DNA from: Pseudo-nitzschia pungens
Lineage: Eukaryota; Bacillariophyta; Bacillariophyceae; Bacillariales; Bacillariaceae
Direction of reading: 5' to 3'
Assembly: GCA_037355855.1 (NCBI GenBank)
Contig: CM074758.1
Span: 3,011,001 to 3,075,000, forward strand
Length of the DNA: 64,000 nt
Under the pieces are notes generated by a model. The model saw nothing but the letters and a program-made list of their open reading frames with translations, ran no database searches and had not been told where the DNA came from. Position numbers and translations under genes: made by a program. This document shows, one piece after another, positions 33,229-42,695 of the stretch. Within the stretch, counting starts at the first letter, position 1. Each line of letters starts with the position of its first letter.

Positions 33229-33351
33229 ACTGTGCCTCCAGCTCCCCTGGACCTGGATGCCAGCTCAGCCCTGCTGACTGGGAAGACGCATGGAGGAGAA
33301 CCCCCAGACAGGAGGGAAGAAACCTACAGAGATGAGCCCTGTTGCACATAA
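33229..33351 (+). CDS. Short conserved reading frame behind gag (element 3)
   Basis: Reads TVPPAPLDLDASSALL, TGKTHGGEPPDRREETYRDE, PCCT and stop. It is the same peptide as in elements 1 and 5. In this copy an ATG at 33097, overlapping the gag end in another frame, could start it. The function is unknown. Confidence 0.35.
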   Translation, partial: TVPPAPLDLDASSALLTGKTHGGEPPDRREETYRDEPCCT

Positions 33352-34316
33352 ACACTAATTCAAAGCGCTCAGTCCGATCCACAAGTGACGGCATCAATCA
33401 ACCAAATAAAATAAACGATTCAGTTATGGCAAAAGAAAGAATCACATTAAATCGCAATAAAGATCTGGACGCAGATCGGTTCGGACGCGAACCAGTTGCA
33501 ATGGGTACAGACGCTAAGAATGCCATGAATCAATCAATCAATCGAATCGACAATCTCGATATCGATAAGGGTACAGACGCAAACAAAATAAAGGGTACAG
33601 CAGCAATAACAAGGCCAACCTTGGTCCGGACAAACCAATAGTCCACAGGGAGCTCCGAAAAAATAATGGAGCAATCCCACAAAATCCAAATTCAAAGCCC
33701 ACAGAGGTGCTCTGGAGTTACGAACATTCGAACCTCCAGTGGCTGCTGCAAATAACACCCAAAACAAAAGACCGGACAAAGTATACGGCAAATCGCAACT
33801 GAATTTCTCTGCAAATTTACCCAATAATTAACTAACAATGCGTCCCCTCTCTGCTTGAACACATACAATTGTAGAGCAGATACGGCAAGCAACGCATCCA
33901 ACGCTCGGCTTTTCACCTACCTAAACCCCGATTTCGACATCAGGAGGTGTTTTTATGCCTACCAAGAGCAATCACTTTCAAATCCATCGATTTTCAAATC
34001 AGCTCCACTACCCCGAGAGGTACATCACAGTTGGGGGAGGAAAAGAATTTTCTTCGACTCTTTTTCTATTTTTACCATTTCTTTACGACCCTTCTCAAGA
34101 ACAAGAAACAAATCTTCGATTTCTAAAGTATCGCGAAGAACCTTCTTCAATCCCAGTTCAATCTACATTACCATATATCTTCAGAATATTTGAAATGGCA
34201 TATATCATCTTCAACCGGTTCTCCGAACGAGCATATCTCTTTTCCATCGATACCACTCAACTCCGAACCTATTGTATTGTACCACATGCAAACTTCACCT
34301 AATCATTGGGGCACTA
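33352..34316 (+). other. 3' internal region of Gag-only element 3
   Basis: About 965 bp without supportable genes. The module at about 33593-33690 (GGGTACAGCAGCAATAACAA onward) recurs in the LINE 5' region. CATTGGGGCACTA precedes the 3' LTR. Confidence 0.6.
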
Positions 34317-34634
34317 TGTAACATGTTAATGTTACGATCCTACGAAAGTCTCTAAATGATTATTGAATCCCGCATGTACTCCAATATATGTGGTATTCAT
34401 GTATGTATGCTTGGTATATATACACATACAGTTCGATAGTGATTATATTCAAGTATCAAGATATATCAAGAATCTTTATGACTCGCTGATAATCTTCGCT
34501 CGCTCATTCATCCCATACTCAAGGAATCATTCCCATCTCGTAAAGTATTCAACCATTCACAATATTATAATTATTCTTTATTAAAATACCTCTACCGCGT
34601 ACCACTCCATCTAATTCTACCCTAGAGTGTTACA
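34317..34634 (+). repeat. 3' LTR of Gag-only element 3
   Basis: 318 bp, followed by the TSD copy GTCTT. Confidence 0.92.
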
Positions 34635-34680
34635 GTCTTGCCCCTGCGTCGGTTCTCTTGCATATTGGTAGCGTGTCCAT
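34635..34680 (-). pseudogene. N-terminal fragment of pogo-like transposase
   Basis: The minus strand from the ATG at 34680 reads MDTLPICKRTDAGAR and then joins, after removal of element 3 and one GTCTT copy, to HLANLYRFNRKF. The frame is also open further upstream (LRTLQVQRLLDPTG), so the true start is unsure. Confidence 0.5.
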
Positions 34681-35356
34681 TCCTGTAGGATCCAACAGGC
34701 GCTGTACCTGGAGTGTTCTTAGAGGCAGCACCCCAATTTTCTTCCAATTTTTTTTTGGGTCACTGTACAGTCCGTTTCTCCAAAACGCCACGTCCAATCG
34801 GTCCGCAAATTGGAGGCCTTGTCCTTCTTAATATAATAAAGCGTTACAAAGTGGTCCGGTTGGAATCAATCCAGTGGGGCCGTATGAAGATATTTCACCT
34901 CGATATTATGCAATGATGCTACAACCGTGGGGTATGGTCAACACATACGATTTGTACTAGAACCATGTACCCAGCCCTGCAGTAGCAAGTGCATAGCACA
35001 CAAAATATGATCACGTACAGTGCTACAGTGTACAGTGTGTACACTACAGTACTGGATCTACAGGGTGTCAGTAACAGGTATGGTTAGTACGTTGAATTGA
35101 GTACTGTACCTACGTACCCTGACCCTTTACCGACATATTGAAGATGGATCTAAACTGAATCAGTGATACAGATGTATCTGTATCGGAGCTCCATATGAGC
35201 TCTCACTCTTTGGAATTCAACCACTTTAAAAGCCTCTAGAACAACACAACATGCCCAGCACCTATTTTGATACATCTAATGTACCTCTAGAGTGGTAGCT
35301 AGTGTGCTCATGGTATATGCAATAGCGCTTGAACAGTATCCTCTGTAGTCTAACCA
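34681..35356. other. Repeat DNA left of the 25-kb transposon
   Basis: About 680 bp, probably the 5' flank of the pogo-like element followed by the dispersed repeat (35281-35356) that received the large transposon. No gene was seen; the small plus-strand ORF at 34713 overlaps the old transposase sequence antisense. Confidence 0.4.
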
Positions 35357-35378
35357 CGTCTAATAACTGATTTTCGAC
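35357..35378 (+). repeat. Left terminal inverted repeat of the 25-kb transposon
   Basis: Starts CGTCTAATAACTGATTTT; pairs with 60764-60785 at 20 of 22 positions. Confidence 0.78.
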
Positions 35379-35576
35379 CATTTTGACCCGTTTCGACCAC
35401 CCCCCTCTTTTTTTTTAGATGTTTTTAGCTCCAATATTTTTATTATTTGGAGCGAAAGTGCCTTTCTTAAGCTCGAATTATTATTTTTTGGCTCCAAAAA
35501 TTAATTTTTTGCTCCAAACTCGAATATTTGGGTCGAAAAATTAACAGCTGGGGTCAAAATTCGTTGTACAACCACC

Positions 35577-35690
35577 ATTAGGGTTAAGGGTTGTAGCGCT
35601 GCAGCGCTGTATCCCTGTATCCCCGTAGCGCTGTAGCGCTGTAGCGCTGTATCCCTGTATCCCCTGTATCCCTGTAGCGAACGTGTGGTA
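35577..35690. repeat. GTAGCGCTGTA/TATCCCTG microrepeats
   Basis: Interleaved short units GTAGCGCTGTAGCGCTG and TATCCCTGTATCCC. The same words recur at 36125-36175. Confidence 0.8.
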
Positions 35691-35724
35691 TGGGGTGCTA
35701 ACTCCAGAGATACCAGGCTTTTCG

Positions 35725-36850
35725 CGTACAATTTGTACCAGTTGTACGTACCCCGGGTATAGCATCCGTACTAATACAGTGTAGCTGAGTGTTAAAAGGT
35801 TAGGGTTGCTAATGCTACGAAATACTGGAGATGCTAACCTACCATGATACCATGCTAAGATACTATGCTACCGCCGGGGTCGGGTCATCATAGTACAATA
35901 TATACTATGACCGGACGCCTGACCCAAACAGTTAACGCGCTAGCACACCTTTGAATTTACGAAGTACGAAGTACTTCGTAATTAATAAGCGGAGCTACGC
36001 CACTACGCTACTCCGTACACTACGCTACTCCGTACGCTACCCGTACAATACAGTACTGGAGCTACAGAGCTCTATTATCTACGAGTTATTGGAACGATAC
36101 GATACAGAGCTGAGCTGCGCTGATCCCCTGTAGCGCTGTAGCGCTGTATCCCCTCCATCCCCTGCAGCGCTGTAGCAACAACGCATCGATAATACAGGGG
36201 GGGAGGGACAGCAAGCAGCAGCAACGCGTCGATAATACAGGGGGGGGGGACAGCAAGCAGCAAGCAGCAACGCGTCGATAATACAGGGGGGGGACAGCAA
36301 GCAGCAAGCAGCAGCAACGCGTCGATAATACAGGGGGGGGGACAGCAAGCAGCAGCAAGCAGCAGCAAGCAGCAACGCGTCGATAATACAGGGGGGGGGG
36401 GACAGCAAGCAGCAAGCAGCAGCAACGCGTCGATAATACAGGGGGGGGACTGCAAGGTTAGGGTTGCTAATGCTACGAAATACTGGAGATGCTAACCTAC
36501 CATGATACCATTGCTAAGATACTATGCTACCGCCGGGGTCGGGTCATCATAGTACAATATGTACTATGACCGGATACCTGACCCAAACAGTTATTAAGCG
36601 AGGTAAGAGTAACGCTAATACGAGCTACTAGCGTTAGCGCAAGCGCGTGTTAGGGTTAGATACTAGGGTTGTGGCGTACGATTTGTACCAGTTGTACATA
36701 CCCCTGATATAGCATCCGTACTAATACAGTGTAGCTGAGTGCTACAAGGTTAGGGTTGCTAATGCTACGAAATAGTACTGGGTATTTTCACCTACCACGC
36801 TACCGTGCTAAGATACTATACTACCCCCGGGGGTACGGTCAGTGGTGTAC
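35725..36850. repeat. Three dispersed direct copies of a 140-200-bp segment
   Basis: Copies at about 35725-35932, 36453-36593 and 36675-36850 share GGTTAGGGTTGCTAATGCTA, ACCATGATACCATGCTAAGA and GGGTCGGGTCATCATAGTAC. The third is the most diverged. The G-run array lies between copies 1 and 2. Confidence 0.8.
36175..36448. repeat. Tandem array with G-runs and AGCAGCAA units
   Basis: About six units of roughly 40-60 bp, each GCAACGCGTCGATAATACAG followed by 7-10 G and then a variable number of CAGCAAG/CAGCAA words. The antisense frames give Leu/Cys/Pro-rich ORFs that I regard as artefacts. Confidence 0.88.
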
Positions 36851-36919
36851 AATAGGGTTAAGGTATGTACAAGAATATCAGTAGAAAAAAATTCGATCCT
36901 ATGGTAATTACGTACCGGT

Positions 36920-37345
36920 GGTACGTCATTTATTATTATTATTAATTTGGTATCTTTTACGTCATTATGACAATATGGGTGTCAATAAGGACCCGACCCG
37001 ACCACACACACCCACCGGTTGAGCCAATCAAAAAATTCGATTTTTGAGTACAAACTGTACACGAATATCAGTATAAAAAAATTCGATCTGTCATTATGAC
37101 AATATTTGATTTATTATTTGGTATCTTTTACGTCATTATGACAATATGGGTGTAAATAATAAATAATGACCCGACCCGACGACACCCACCGGTTGAGCCA
37201 ATCAAAAAATTCGATTTTTCGGTACGTCATTACGACAATATTTGGTATCTCAATTTTATTTATTATTATTTGGTATCTTTTACGTCATTATGAATATATG
37301 GGTGTCAAAAACGACCCGACCCGACGACACCCACACCCACCGGTT
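36920..37345. repeat. Triplicated segment with GGTATCTTTTACGTCATTAT
   Basis: Three imperfect copies of TATTATTTGGTATCTTTTACGTCATTATGA...GACCCGACCCGAC.ACACCCACCGGTT. Two are followed by GAGCCAATCAAAAAATTCGA. ACGTCA and CCAAT-like words may be promoter elements of the following gene module. Confidence 0.7.
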
Positions 37346-37700
37346 TTGCAAATCTCTGTATTAATTCACTGTATTTTTCTTTTGCAAATCACTGTATTAA
37401 ATCACTGTATTTTGCTCTTGCAAATCACTTTCATTTTTTTTGTGCTCCACTCACTATTTTCTTCAGGAATAACACAAATCACTGCTGTTTCGATTCACAA
37501 TCCGACTTATTTTGAGTAGAGTTGCTTTATTGCACTCCGTTCGAGAACGCAGAGAACCCACCCTACGGTAGGCTCTTTTGCTCATTGTATTTTAGTCCGA
37601 ATAACCTCCTTGAAGTGGTACAAGAAGGAATACCTATTGGTAAACACTTCAACACAGTCAAGTTCTTGGTTTTCGCGTCGAGGATTAAGAAGAGAACGTC
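37346..37700 (+). promoter_or_regulatory. Upstream module of gutted oxygenase-gene copy
   Basis: Contains three repeats of GCAAATCACTGTATT and then a segment (about 37495-37610) matching 40300-40420 upstream of the intact oxygenase gene: AATCCGACTTATTTTGAG, GAGTTGCTT.ATTGCACTC, CCTACGGTAGGCTCTT, GCTCATTGTA.TTTAGTCC. It is a duplicated promoter/5' UTR. Confidence 0.6.
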
Positions 37701-37774
37701 AGTGTCTGTGTTGTAATTCATTCCCCCTACGATCGATTCCAAGCCGGTGTGGTATACGATTGATTCCAACCCCA

Positions 37775-38345
37775 ACAATTCCAAACCCCGATCGATTCAG
37801 CAACCCTACTACAATTCATCCCAAACCCCGATCGATTCAGCAACCCTACTACGATTCATCCCAAACCCCGATCGATTCAGCAACCCTACGATTTTTCCAA
37901 ACCCCGATCGATTCAGCAACCCTACGATTTTTCCAAACCCCGATCGATTCAGCAACCCTACGATTTTTCCAAACCCCGATCGATTCAGCAACCCTACGAT
38001 TTTTCCAAACCCTGATCGATTCAGCAACCCTACTACGATTCATCCCAAACCCCGATCGATTCAGCAACCCTACTACGATTCATCCCAAACCCCGATCGAT
38101 CGATTCAGCAACCCTACTACGATTCATCCCAAACCCCGATCGATCGATTCAGCAACCCTACTACGATTCACCCCAAACATCCCAAACCCCGATCGATTCA
38201 GCAACCCTACTACGATTCACCCCAAACATCCCAAACCCCGATCGATTCAGCAACCCTACGATTTTTCCAAACCCTGATCGATTCAGCAACCCTACTACGA
38301 TTCATCCCAAACCCCGATCGATCGATTCAGCAACCCTACTATGAT
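37775..38345. repeat. Satellite array (about 31-44-bp units)
   Basis: About 14 units built on ACCCCGATCGATTCAGCAAC with alternating tails CCTACTACGATTCATCCCAA or CCTACGATTTTTCCAA, plus variants with CGATCGATCG or CACCCCAAACATCC. It replaces the body of a former oxygenase gene copy. Confidence 0.92.
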
Positions 38346-38584
38346 TCATCATCCGATCGATTGAACCATACGATTCATCCCAAGCCCCAAGCCTGTGTGG
38401 TAGATCGATTTGGTATTCATTCCCCCTACGATTGATTCCAAGTCTGTGTGGTAGTCGACCGATTCCAAGCCTGTGAGTGACTCCAACCAACCGTGTTCCT
38501 TTGAACCCCTACGATCCGTCGATCCGACCCGGTGTGTGATTCCAAGTCTGTGGTTTGTTCCTTCCAACCCCTACGATCCTGCGT

Positions 38585-38662
38585 ATTGTGAGCACCTACA
38601 TATCACGCAAAATCATACTGAGAGCTGATCCTCTATTAATATTAAACAATAATTTAACGTAG
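38585..38662 (+). pseudogene. 3' remnant of a second 2OG oxygenase gene copy
   Basis: Reads IVSTYISRKIILRADP, matching the end of the intact gene (IMSAFVPCRTVLRADPI). The bases after it (GCTGATCC...TAATATTAA) also resemble the intact gene's 3' end. Together with the duplicated 5' module at 37495 it shows a copy whose middle was replaced by the satellite. Confidence 0.55.
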
Positions 38663-38666
38663 GCTG

Positions 38667-38685
38667 GAGCGTCTAGTAGACGCTC
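38667..38685. other. Perfect 19-bp palindrome between convergent genes
   Basis: GAGCGTCTAGTAGACGCTC: 9-bp arms with one central base. It lies 5 bp past the oxygenase remnant's stop and 6 bp before the end of the minus-strand gene, so it could act as a bidirectional terminator hairpin or protein site. Inference only. Confidence 0.5.
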
Positions 38686-38690
38686 GGTCA

Positions 38691-39290
38691 TTATTTAATA
38701 TGTCCCCTTATCTGCACCTTTTTCGGGGCCTTTTCTCCGGTATTTTCTCCTCTGACACATTCACACTCCACACAAATCATCGACTTAAAACGGTCCATTT
38801 GAAACGAATGAATAACGGCTCCACGTTCAATAATCAACCTCACCTCCTCAGGCAGGTAATTCTCGATACGGATCTCACGGACGATTTCTCTTCCCATGTA
38901 GCACCTGACAATGTAATTTGCATCCCGGTGATCCATAGGATTAGTAACATCCTTCTTCAACTCAAACGTGAAGGTAATCCTGTACGTCGGTACAAAATAT
39001 CCTATATCATCCCTTTTGGGGTATTTGACCACAACCTCGAACCCATCATCCCTGTACTCTACATTGCGAATAATCATACCTGTCTCCAGATCCCTGTCAA
39101 TACCTTCGATCTCGCAATAATTTTTGTGATCAAAATGAATATCCAAAGTACCGAAAACTCCCTCTCCGAAATGGAAGCTGAATGGGGTGGTGCGGGTGGT
39201 TTGTGCGCTGTACCTATGAGGTTTATTTATGAATATGACCTTCATCTCATCCTGGCCTGCAGTTCCCGTTGTTGCGTCCGCGTTGGACAT
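38691..39290 (-). CDS. Unknown 199-aa protein inside the 25-kb element
   Basis: Starts at the first ATG, 39290 (MSNADATTGTAGQDEMKVIF); the frame is open upstream into the satellite. No family was recognised. It is rich in beta-prone stretches (FSFHFGEGVFGTLDIHFDHK, GFEVVVKYPKRDDIGYFVPT, YRITFTFELKK), with a basic C-terminus (EKAPKKVQIRGHIK) and two Cys in ICVECECV. It is convergent to the oxygenase remnant, and its promoter side is the satellite 39305-39858. I cannot tell whether it is a cargo gene or part of the transposition machinery. Confidence 0.5.
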   Translation of the reverse strand: MSNADATTGTAGQDEMKVIFINKPHRYSAQTTRTTPFSFHFGEGVFGTLDIHFDHKNYCEIEGIDRDLETGMIIRNVEYRDDGFEVVVKYPKRDDIGYFVPTYRITFTFELKKDVTNPMDHRDANYIVRCYMGREIVREIRIENYLPEEVRLIIERGAVIHSFQMDRFKSMICVECECVRGENTGEKAPKKVQIRGHIK

Positions 39291-39304
39291 AATGGTCAAG
39301 TCGG

Positions 39305-39858
39305 GAACACCCTTTTTCAATAATCACGTTGTCTTGTTTTCGGGAACACCCTTTTCGAATAATCACCTTTTCTTGTCGTCGGGAAAACCCAACAATCGGG
39401 AACACCCTTTTCGAATAATCACGTTGTCTTGTCGTCGGGAATACCCTTTTTCAACAATCACGTTCAACAATCACGTTCAACAATCACGTTCAACAATCAC
39501 GTTGTCTTTTCGTCGGGAACACCCTTTTTCAACAATCACGTTGTCTTGTCGTCGGGAATACCCTTTTTCAACAATCACGTTCAACAATCACGTTGTCTTT
39601 TCGTCGGGAACACCCTTTTTCAACAATCACGTTGTCTTGTCGTCGGGAATACCCTTTTTCAACAATCACGTTCAACAATCACGTTGTCTTTTCGTCGGGA
39701 ACACCCTTTTTCAACAATCACGTTGTCTTGTCGTCGGGAATACCCTTTTTCAACAATCACGTTCAACAATCACGTTGTCTTATCTTCCGGAACACCCTTT
39801 TTCAATAATCACGTTGTCTTGTCGTCGGGAACCACGTTTTTCAATAATCACGTTGTCT
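39305..39858. repeat. Satellite array of CGTCGGGAA.ACCCTTTTTC units
   Basis: About 13 units of TTGTCTTGTCGTCGGGAATA-CCCTTTTTCAACAATCACG with optional extra TTCAACAATCACG steps (for example 39462-39505). It starts at the 5' end of the unknown minus-strand gene. Parallel plus-strand ORFs are by-products of the repeat. Confidence 0.92.
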
Positions 39859-40440
39859 ACGGTACCGGTACGGTCTATGTTGCATGTTTACAAATAATAA
39901 TAAGAATATCTTTTTCCACATATCCCCGTACAAATTGTACCCGAATCTTTGATTGGCTACTGCTATAGAATCCATGATTCTACGATCATACGTTCCTAAG
40001 CCAATCAAAAAATACGCTCCTCATAAGCCACCAATGAAAAAATACCGTCATAAGCCAATGAAAAAATCTTATTTCCCTTTACAAAATCTACAAGAAAATT
40101 AGTAAGGGCCGGTAGAAACACAAGCAAATTACTTCCTACCTTATTACTCCATTCTTTCGATTTCGATTTCGATTTCGATTTCGATTTCGTGGTTCACCAT
40201 ATTTTGCTGTGTTTCCTCGCTTAATCACTCTTTCGCATCACAAATCACTTTTTACATTCGCATCACAAATCACTTTTTACACATATCACCGCCTATTTTG
40301 ATTCAGAATCCGACTTATTTTGAGCAGAGTTGCTTAATTGCACTCCGTCTTGTGAACGAAGAGAACCCCTACGGTAGGCTCTTGGCTCATTGTACTTTAG
40401 TCCTTAAATATCCTTGTCTGAAAAACGGAGAAGCACCTCT
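39859..40440 (+). promoter_or_regulatory. Upstream region of the oxygenase gene
   Basis: Contains repeated CCAAT-like words (AAGCCAATCAAAAAATACG at about 40000, AGCCAATGAAAAAAT at about 40055), a (TTTCGA)n run at about 40155-40188, paired CATCACAAATCACTTTTTAC words (about 40235-40280), and the duplicated module 40300-40420 also found upstream of the gutted copy. Confidence 0.55.
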
Positions 40441-40572
40441 ATGGCATGGACGAGAGATTGTTCGCTTGAAAGACATTGTTTGACTTGGCCCCCAAACGTC
40501 TTGAAATCAATCAATCTGCATCCATCGCCGGTAGGACTTCAACAGGCGCAAGTTCTTGTTTTCGTGACATAG

Positions 40573-40868
40573 GAGGAAGAATTGAATACGACCAGGGAAG
40601 ACGACGACAGTACAAGCGAAACAACGGAAGACAAAAAAGACGACGACGCGACGCAACGAAGACGACGCAACGAAGACGACGCAACGAAGACGACGCAACG
40701 AAGACGACGCAACGAAAGACAACGACGGAAGAGGACAAAGACGAACGAAAAAGACGACAAAGACGAACGAAAACGACGACAAAGGTACGCTAACACGATT
40801 ACGTTTTCACCCAGGAAGATTTAATTGTAATTATTACTAACCCCCCACCTATTTAACCTTTCACGCAG
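40573..40868 (+). other. Probable upstream exon and intron of the oxygenase gene
   Basis: An intron 40785-40868 (84 bp) has GGTACGC at its start, TTACTAACC as branch point, a pyrimidine tract and ACGCAG at its end. The exon before it (open from 40573, Asp/Arg/Lys-rich repeats) ends in phase 2 and joins AG|A to an open frame that runs into the oxygenase ATG at 41044 without a stop. No ATG is found in this exon, so a further 5' exon would be needed. Alternatively the 5' UTR alone is spliced. Confidence 0.45.
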
Positions 40869-41015
40869 ACGAGACGACGGAGGTGCGATACGACCCAAAC
40901 AGTACAAGCGAAACAACGGAAGACAAAAAAGACGACGACGCGACGCAACGAAGACGACGCAACGAAGACGAATCAAACGACGCAACGAAGACGACGCAAC
41001 GAAGACGACGCAACG
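40607..41015. repeat. GACGACGCAACGAA-type repeats, duplicated on both sides of the intron
   Basis: A 74-bp stretch (ACAGTACAAGCGAAACAACG onward) occurs at 40607-40680 and again at 40899-40972, each running into GACGACGCAACGAA tandem units. Confidence 0.85.
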
Positions 41016-41043
41016 ACGATTAGCGGAAGGGGCGGAAGGCACG

Positions 41044-42153
41044 ATGAAGAAAGGCATGACAACAATGACAGGGAACGAAATGTCCAAAAGAGGCCTCTAC
41101 AAAAAAGCCAAAAGGAAAGCTGCTAAGGAAGCGAGAAGAAGAATGACATCCAATTTTATCAAAAATGCACCACCCAAGTCGAAAACACACACCACCTATA
41201 AACACGTGGCTAGGATAAGACCAAGAATCGATGAACCTACTCATTCACCAACATCCAATAACGTCGTCAAAACACAGCTGAAGAGGGTAAGCAACAACGA
41301 TCTATTTTACAAAGGTAAATTTTTTGTAACGAAATGGGATAAAGAGAAAGTTGAATCCAACAAATACGAATGGAATGACGTTGTGTCTATTGATCCGCAA
41401 CCGAAGATGAAACCTTTCGAGACCATGGATAGTACAGAGGATAACCACCTAATTGCAGTGGATCGATCGCAACCATCACTGCGAATATTTGCCAAAGCAT
41501 CCAGAACAGAAGCGAGAAAACATCTGGCTGGAACCAATAATATCCGATATACAAGAACGTTTGCAGAAGATGTTGTTGCAGCGAAACCAACAGTTGAAAG
41601 AGGATGCGAGTGTGGTAGCGTCGATGATGGGTATGCCATTGTTGGTATTCGACCCAACCGTGCAAGTCGTGGCATAGGTCAGTATGCGTTCAAAAAGAAT
41701 GTGGGGGAACGGAAACAGGCAGATTTGAACATGGTTGCATCTCATATTGTCAACGAATTGGAGGATACTATACGTCCGGTTCGGAATTATTTTGGTCATG
41801 AAATTTCGGTGATACGTCAGGTGGTGAGGCAAACAACACTTGAAACGGTCGGCGGCGATAGTCACTATCTTGCCTTTTCAACGGGTAAGAATTACCACTC
41901 CAAATGCCATACCGATCGTGACTATTACTACAGTCTTTTGACTGTGGTAGGTCCCCAGGGGGTAGAGGACGATGAAGTTATATATTATTTTATATTCCCT
42001 ACGTACGGAATCAAAATTCCACTACGTTCTGGGGAAGCACTGTTGTTTAACTCTACCATCTTGCACAGCTGTTCGAATCCCAAATACGACGGTTGTTATA
42101 TTATGAGCGCCTTCGTCCCATGTAGAACTGTACTCAGGGCTGATCCAATATAA
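41044..42153 (+). CDS. 2-oxoglutarate/Fe(II) oxygenase-like protein
   Basis: This 369-aa protein ends in what looks like a double-stranded beta-helix of the 2OG-Fe(II) oxygenase superfamily: HTDRD (H289 and D291, metal-binding HxD), YYFIFPTYGIKIPLRSGEAL, then LLFNSTILHSCSNPKYDG with H341 as the distal His. The usual Arg/Lys that holds 2-oxoglutarate is not obvious after H341. The N-terminus is strongly basic (KKAKRKAAKEARRR), which suits a nucleic-acid-associated protein. The middle (about 120-230) is unrecognised, with a CECG pair. The ATG 41044 is the first in the exon, but an in-frame upstream exon may extend it. Its position in a transposon beside a transposase suggests a nucleic-acid-modifying (TET/JBP-like) role, which is inference; the substrate is unknown. 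Confidence 0.55.
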   Translation: MKKGMTTMTGNEMSKRGLYKKAKRKAAKEARRRMTSNFIKNAPPKSKTHTTYKHVARIRPRIDEPTHSPTSNNVVKTQLKRVSNNDLFYKGKFFVTKWDKEKVESNKYEWNDVVSIDPQPKMKPFETMDSTEDNHLIAVDRSQPSLRIFAKASRTEARKHLAGTNNIRYTRTFAEDVVAAKPTVERGCECGSVDDGYAIVGIRPNRASRGIGQYAFKKNVGERKQADLNMVASHIVNELEDTIRPVRNYFGHEISVIRQVVRQTTLETVGGDSHYLAFSTGKNYHSKCHTDRDYYYSLLTVVGPQGVEDDEVIYYFIFPTYGIKIPLRSGEALLFNSTILHSCSNPKYDGCYIMSAFVPCRTVLRADPI

Positions 42154-42379
42154 TAATATTAATTTACAATTTAAAGTTGATTTAGATAGTAGCGTTTTCA
42201 AAACGCCGCCGTTGTTGTTCGAAACGCCGCCTTTGTTATTCGAAACGCAACGCAGCCGTTGTTGTTTGTGGGAATCGCTTCCGTTGTAAACAGCGTCATG
42301 TTTGGTGTTTGTTTTGGTTGACAGTAGAAATATCGTGACTGTAGAAATATCTCGTTCAGAAACACAAGAATTTCGAAAA

Positions 42380-42672
42380 ACTCTTTGTGATTGCGATTTC
42401 GATAGATTCCGATACTTCTTCGATTGCGATTCCGATACTTCTTCGATTGCGATTCCGATACTTCTTCGATTGCGATTCCGATACTTCTTCGATTGCGATT
42501 CCGATACTTCTTCGATTCCGATACTTCTTCGATTCCGATACTTCTTCGATTCCGATAGATTTCGATTCCGATAGATTTCGATTCCGATAGATTTCGATTC
42601 CGATAGATTTCGATTCCGATAGATTTCGATTCCGATAGATTTCGATACTTCTTCGATTGCGATTCCGATAGA
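42380..42672. repeat. CGATTCCGATAC/AGATTTCGATT tandem repeats
   Basis: First part: TTCTTCGATTGCGATTCCGA units of 23 bp and a 17-bp short form. Second part (about 42552-42650): GATTCCGATAGATTTC units of 17 bp. Antisense ORFs over this array are by-products. Confidence 0.92.
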
Positions 42673-42695
42673 TATGGTTGATTGTTGAAGTGGGG

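Larger units (their letters stand above)
31554..34639 (+). mobile_element. Gag-only LTR retroelement 3 (complete, with TSD)
   Basis: The element is 31559-34634 (3076 bp) with 318-bp LTRs differing at about one position (AAGAGTCTTT versus AAGAATCTTT) and a TSD of GTCTT at 31554-31558 and 34635-34639. Internally it has the palindrome, a gag gene with one frameshift, the short conserved frame, and about 960 bp of non-coding DNA including the module shared with the LINE. There is no pol. The layout matches element 1. Confidence 0.92.

Noticed and set aside
36075..36455. Leu/Cys/Pro-rich ORFs on the minus strand
   Set aside because: They follow the repeat unit in all three frames and owe their openness to the tandem array; no start context or homology.
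37610..38344. Plus-strand ORFs with repeated IDSATL/NPDRFSNPT peptides
   Set aside because: Pure satellite translation, open in several frames.
37775..38345. CRISPR-like look of regular repeats
   Set aside because: Eukaryotic context; the intervals between repeat cores are themselves repeated, not unique spacers, and no cas genes are present.
39229..39968. Long plus-strand ORFs with repeated PFSTITL/FFNNHV
   Set aside because: Open in all three frames across the satellite, so not evidence of a gene.
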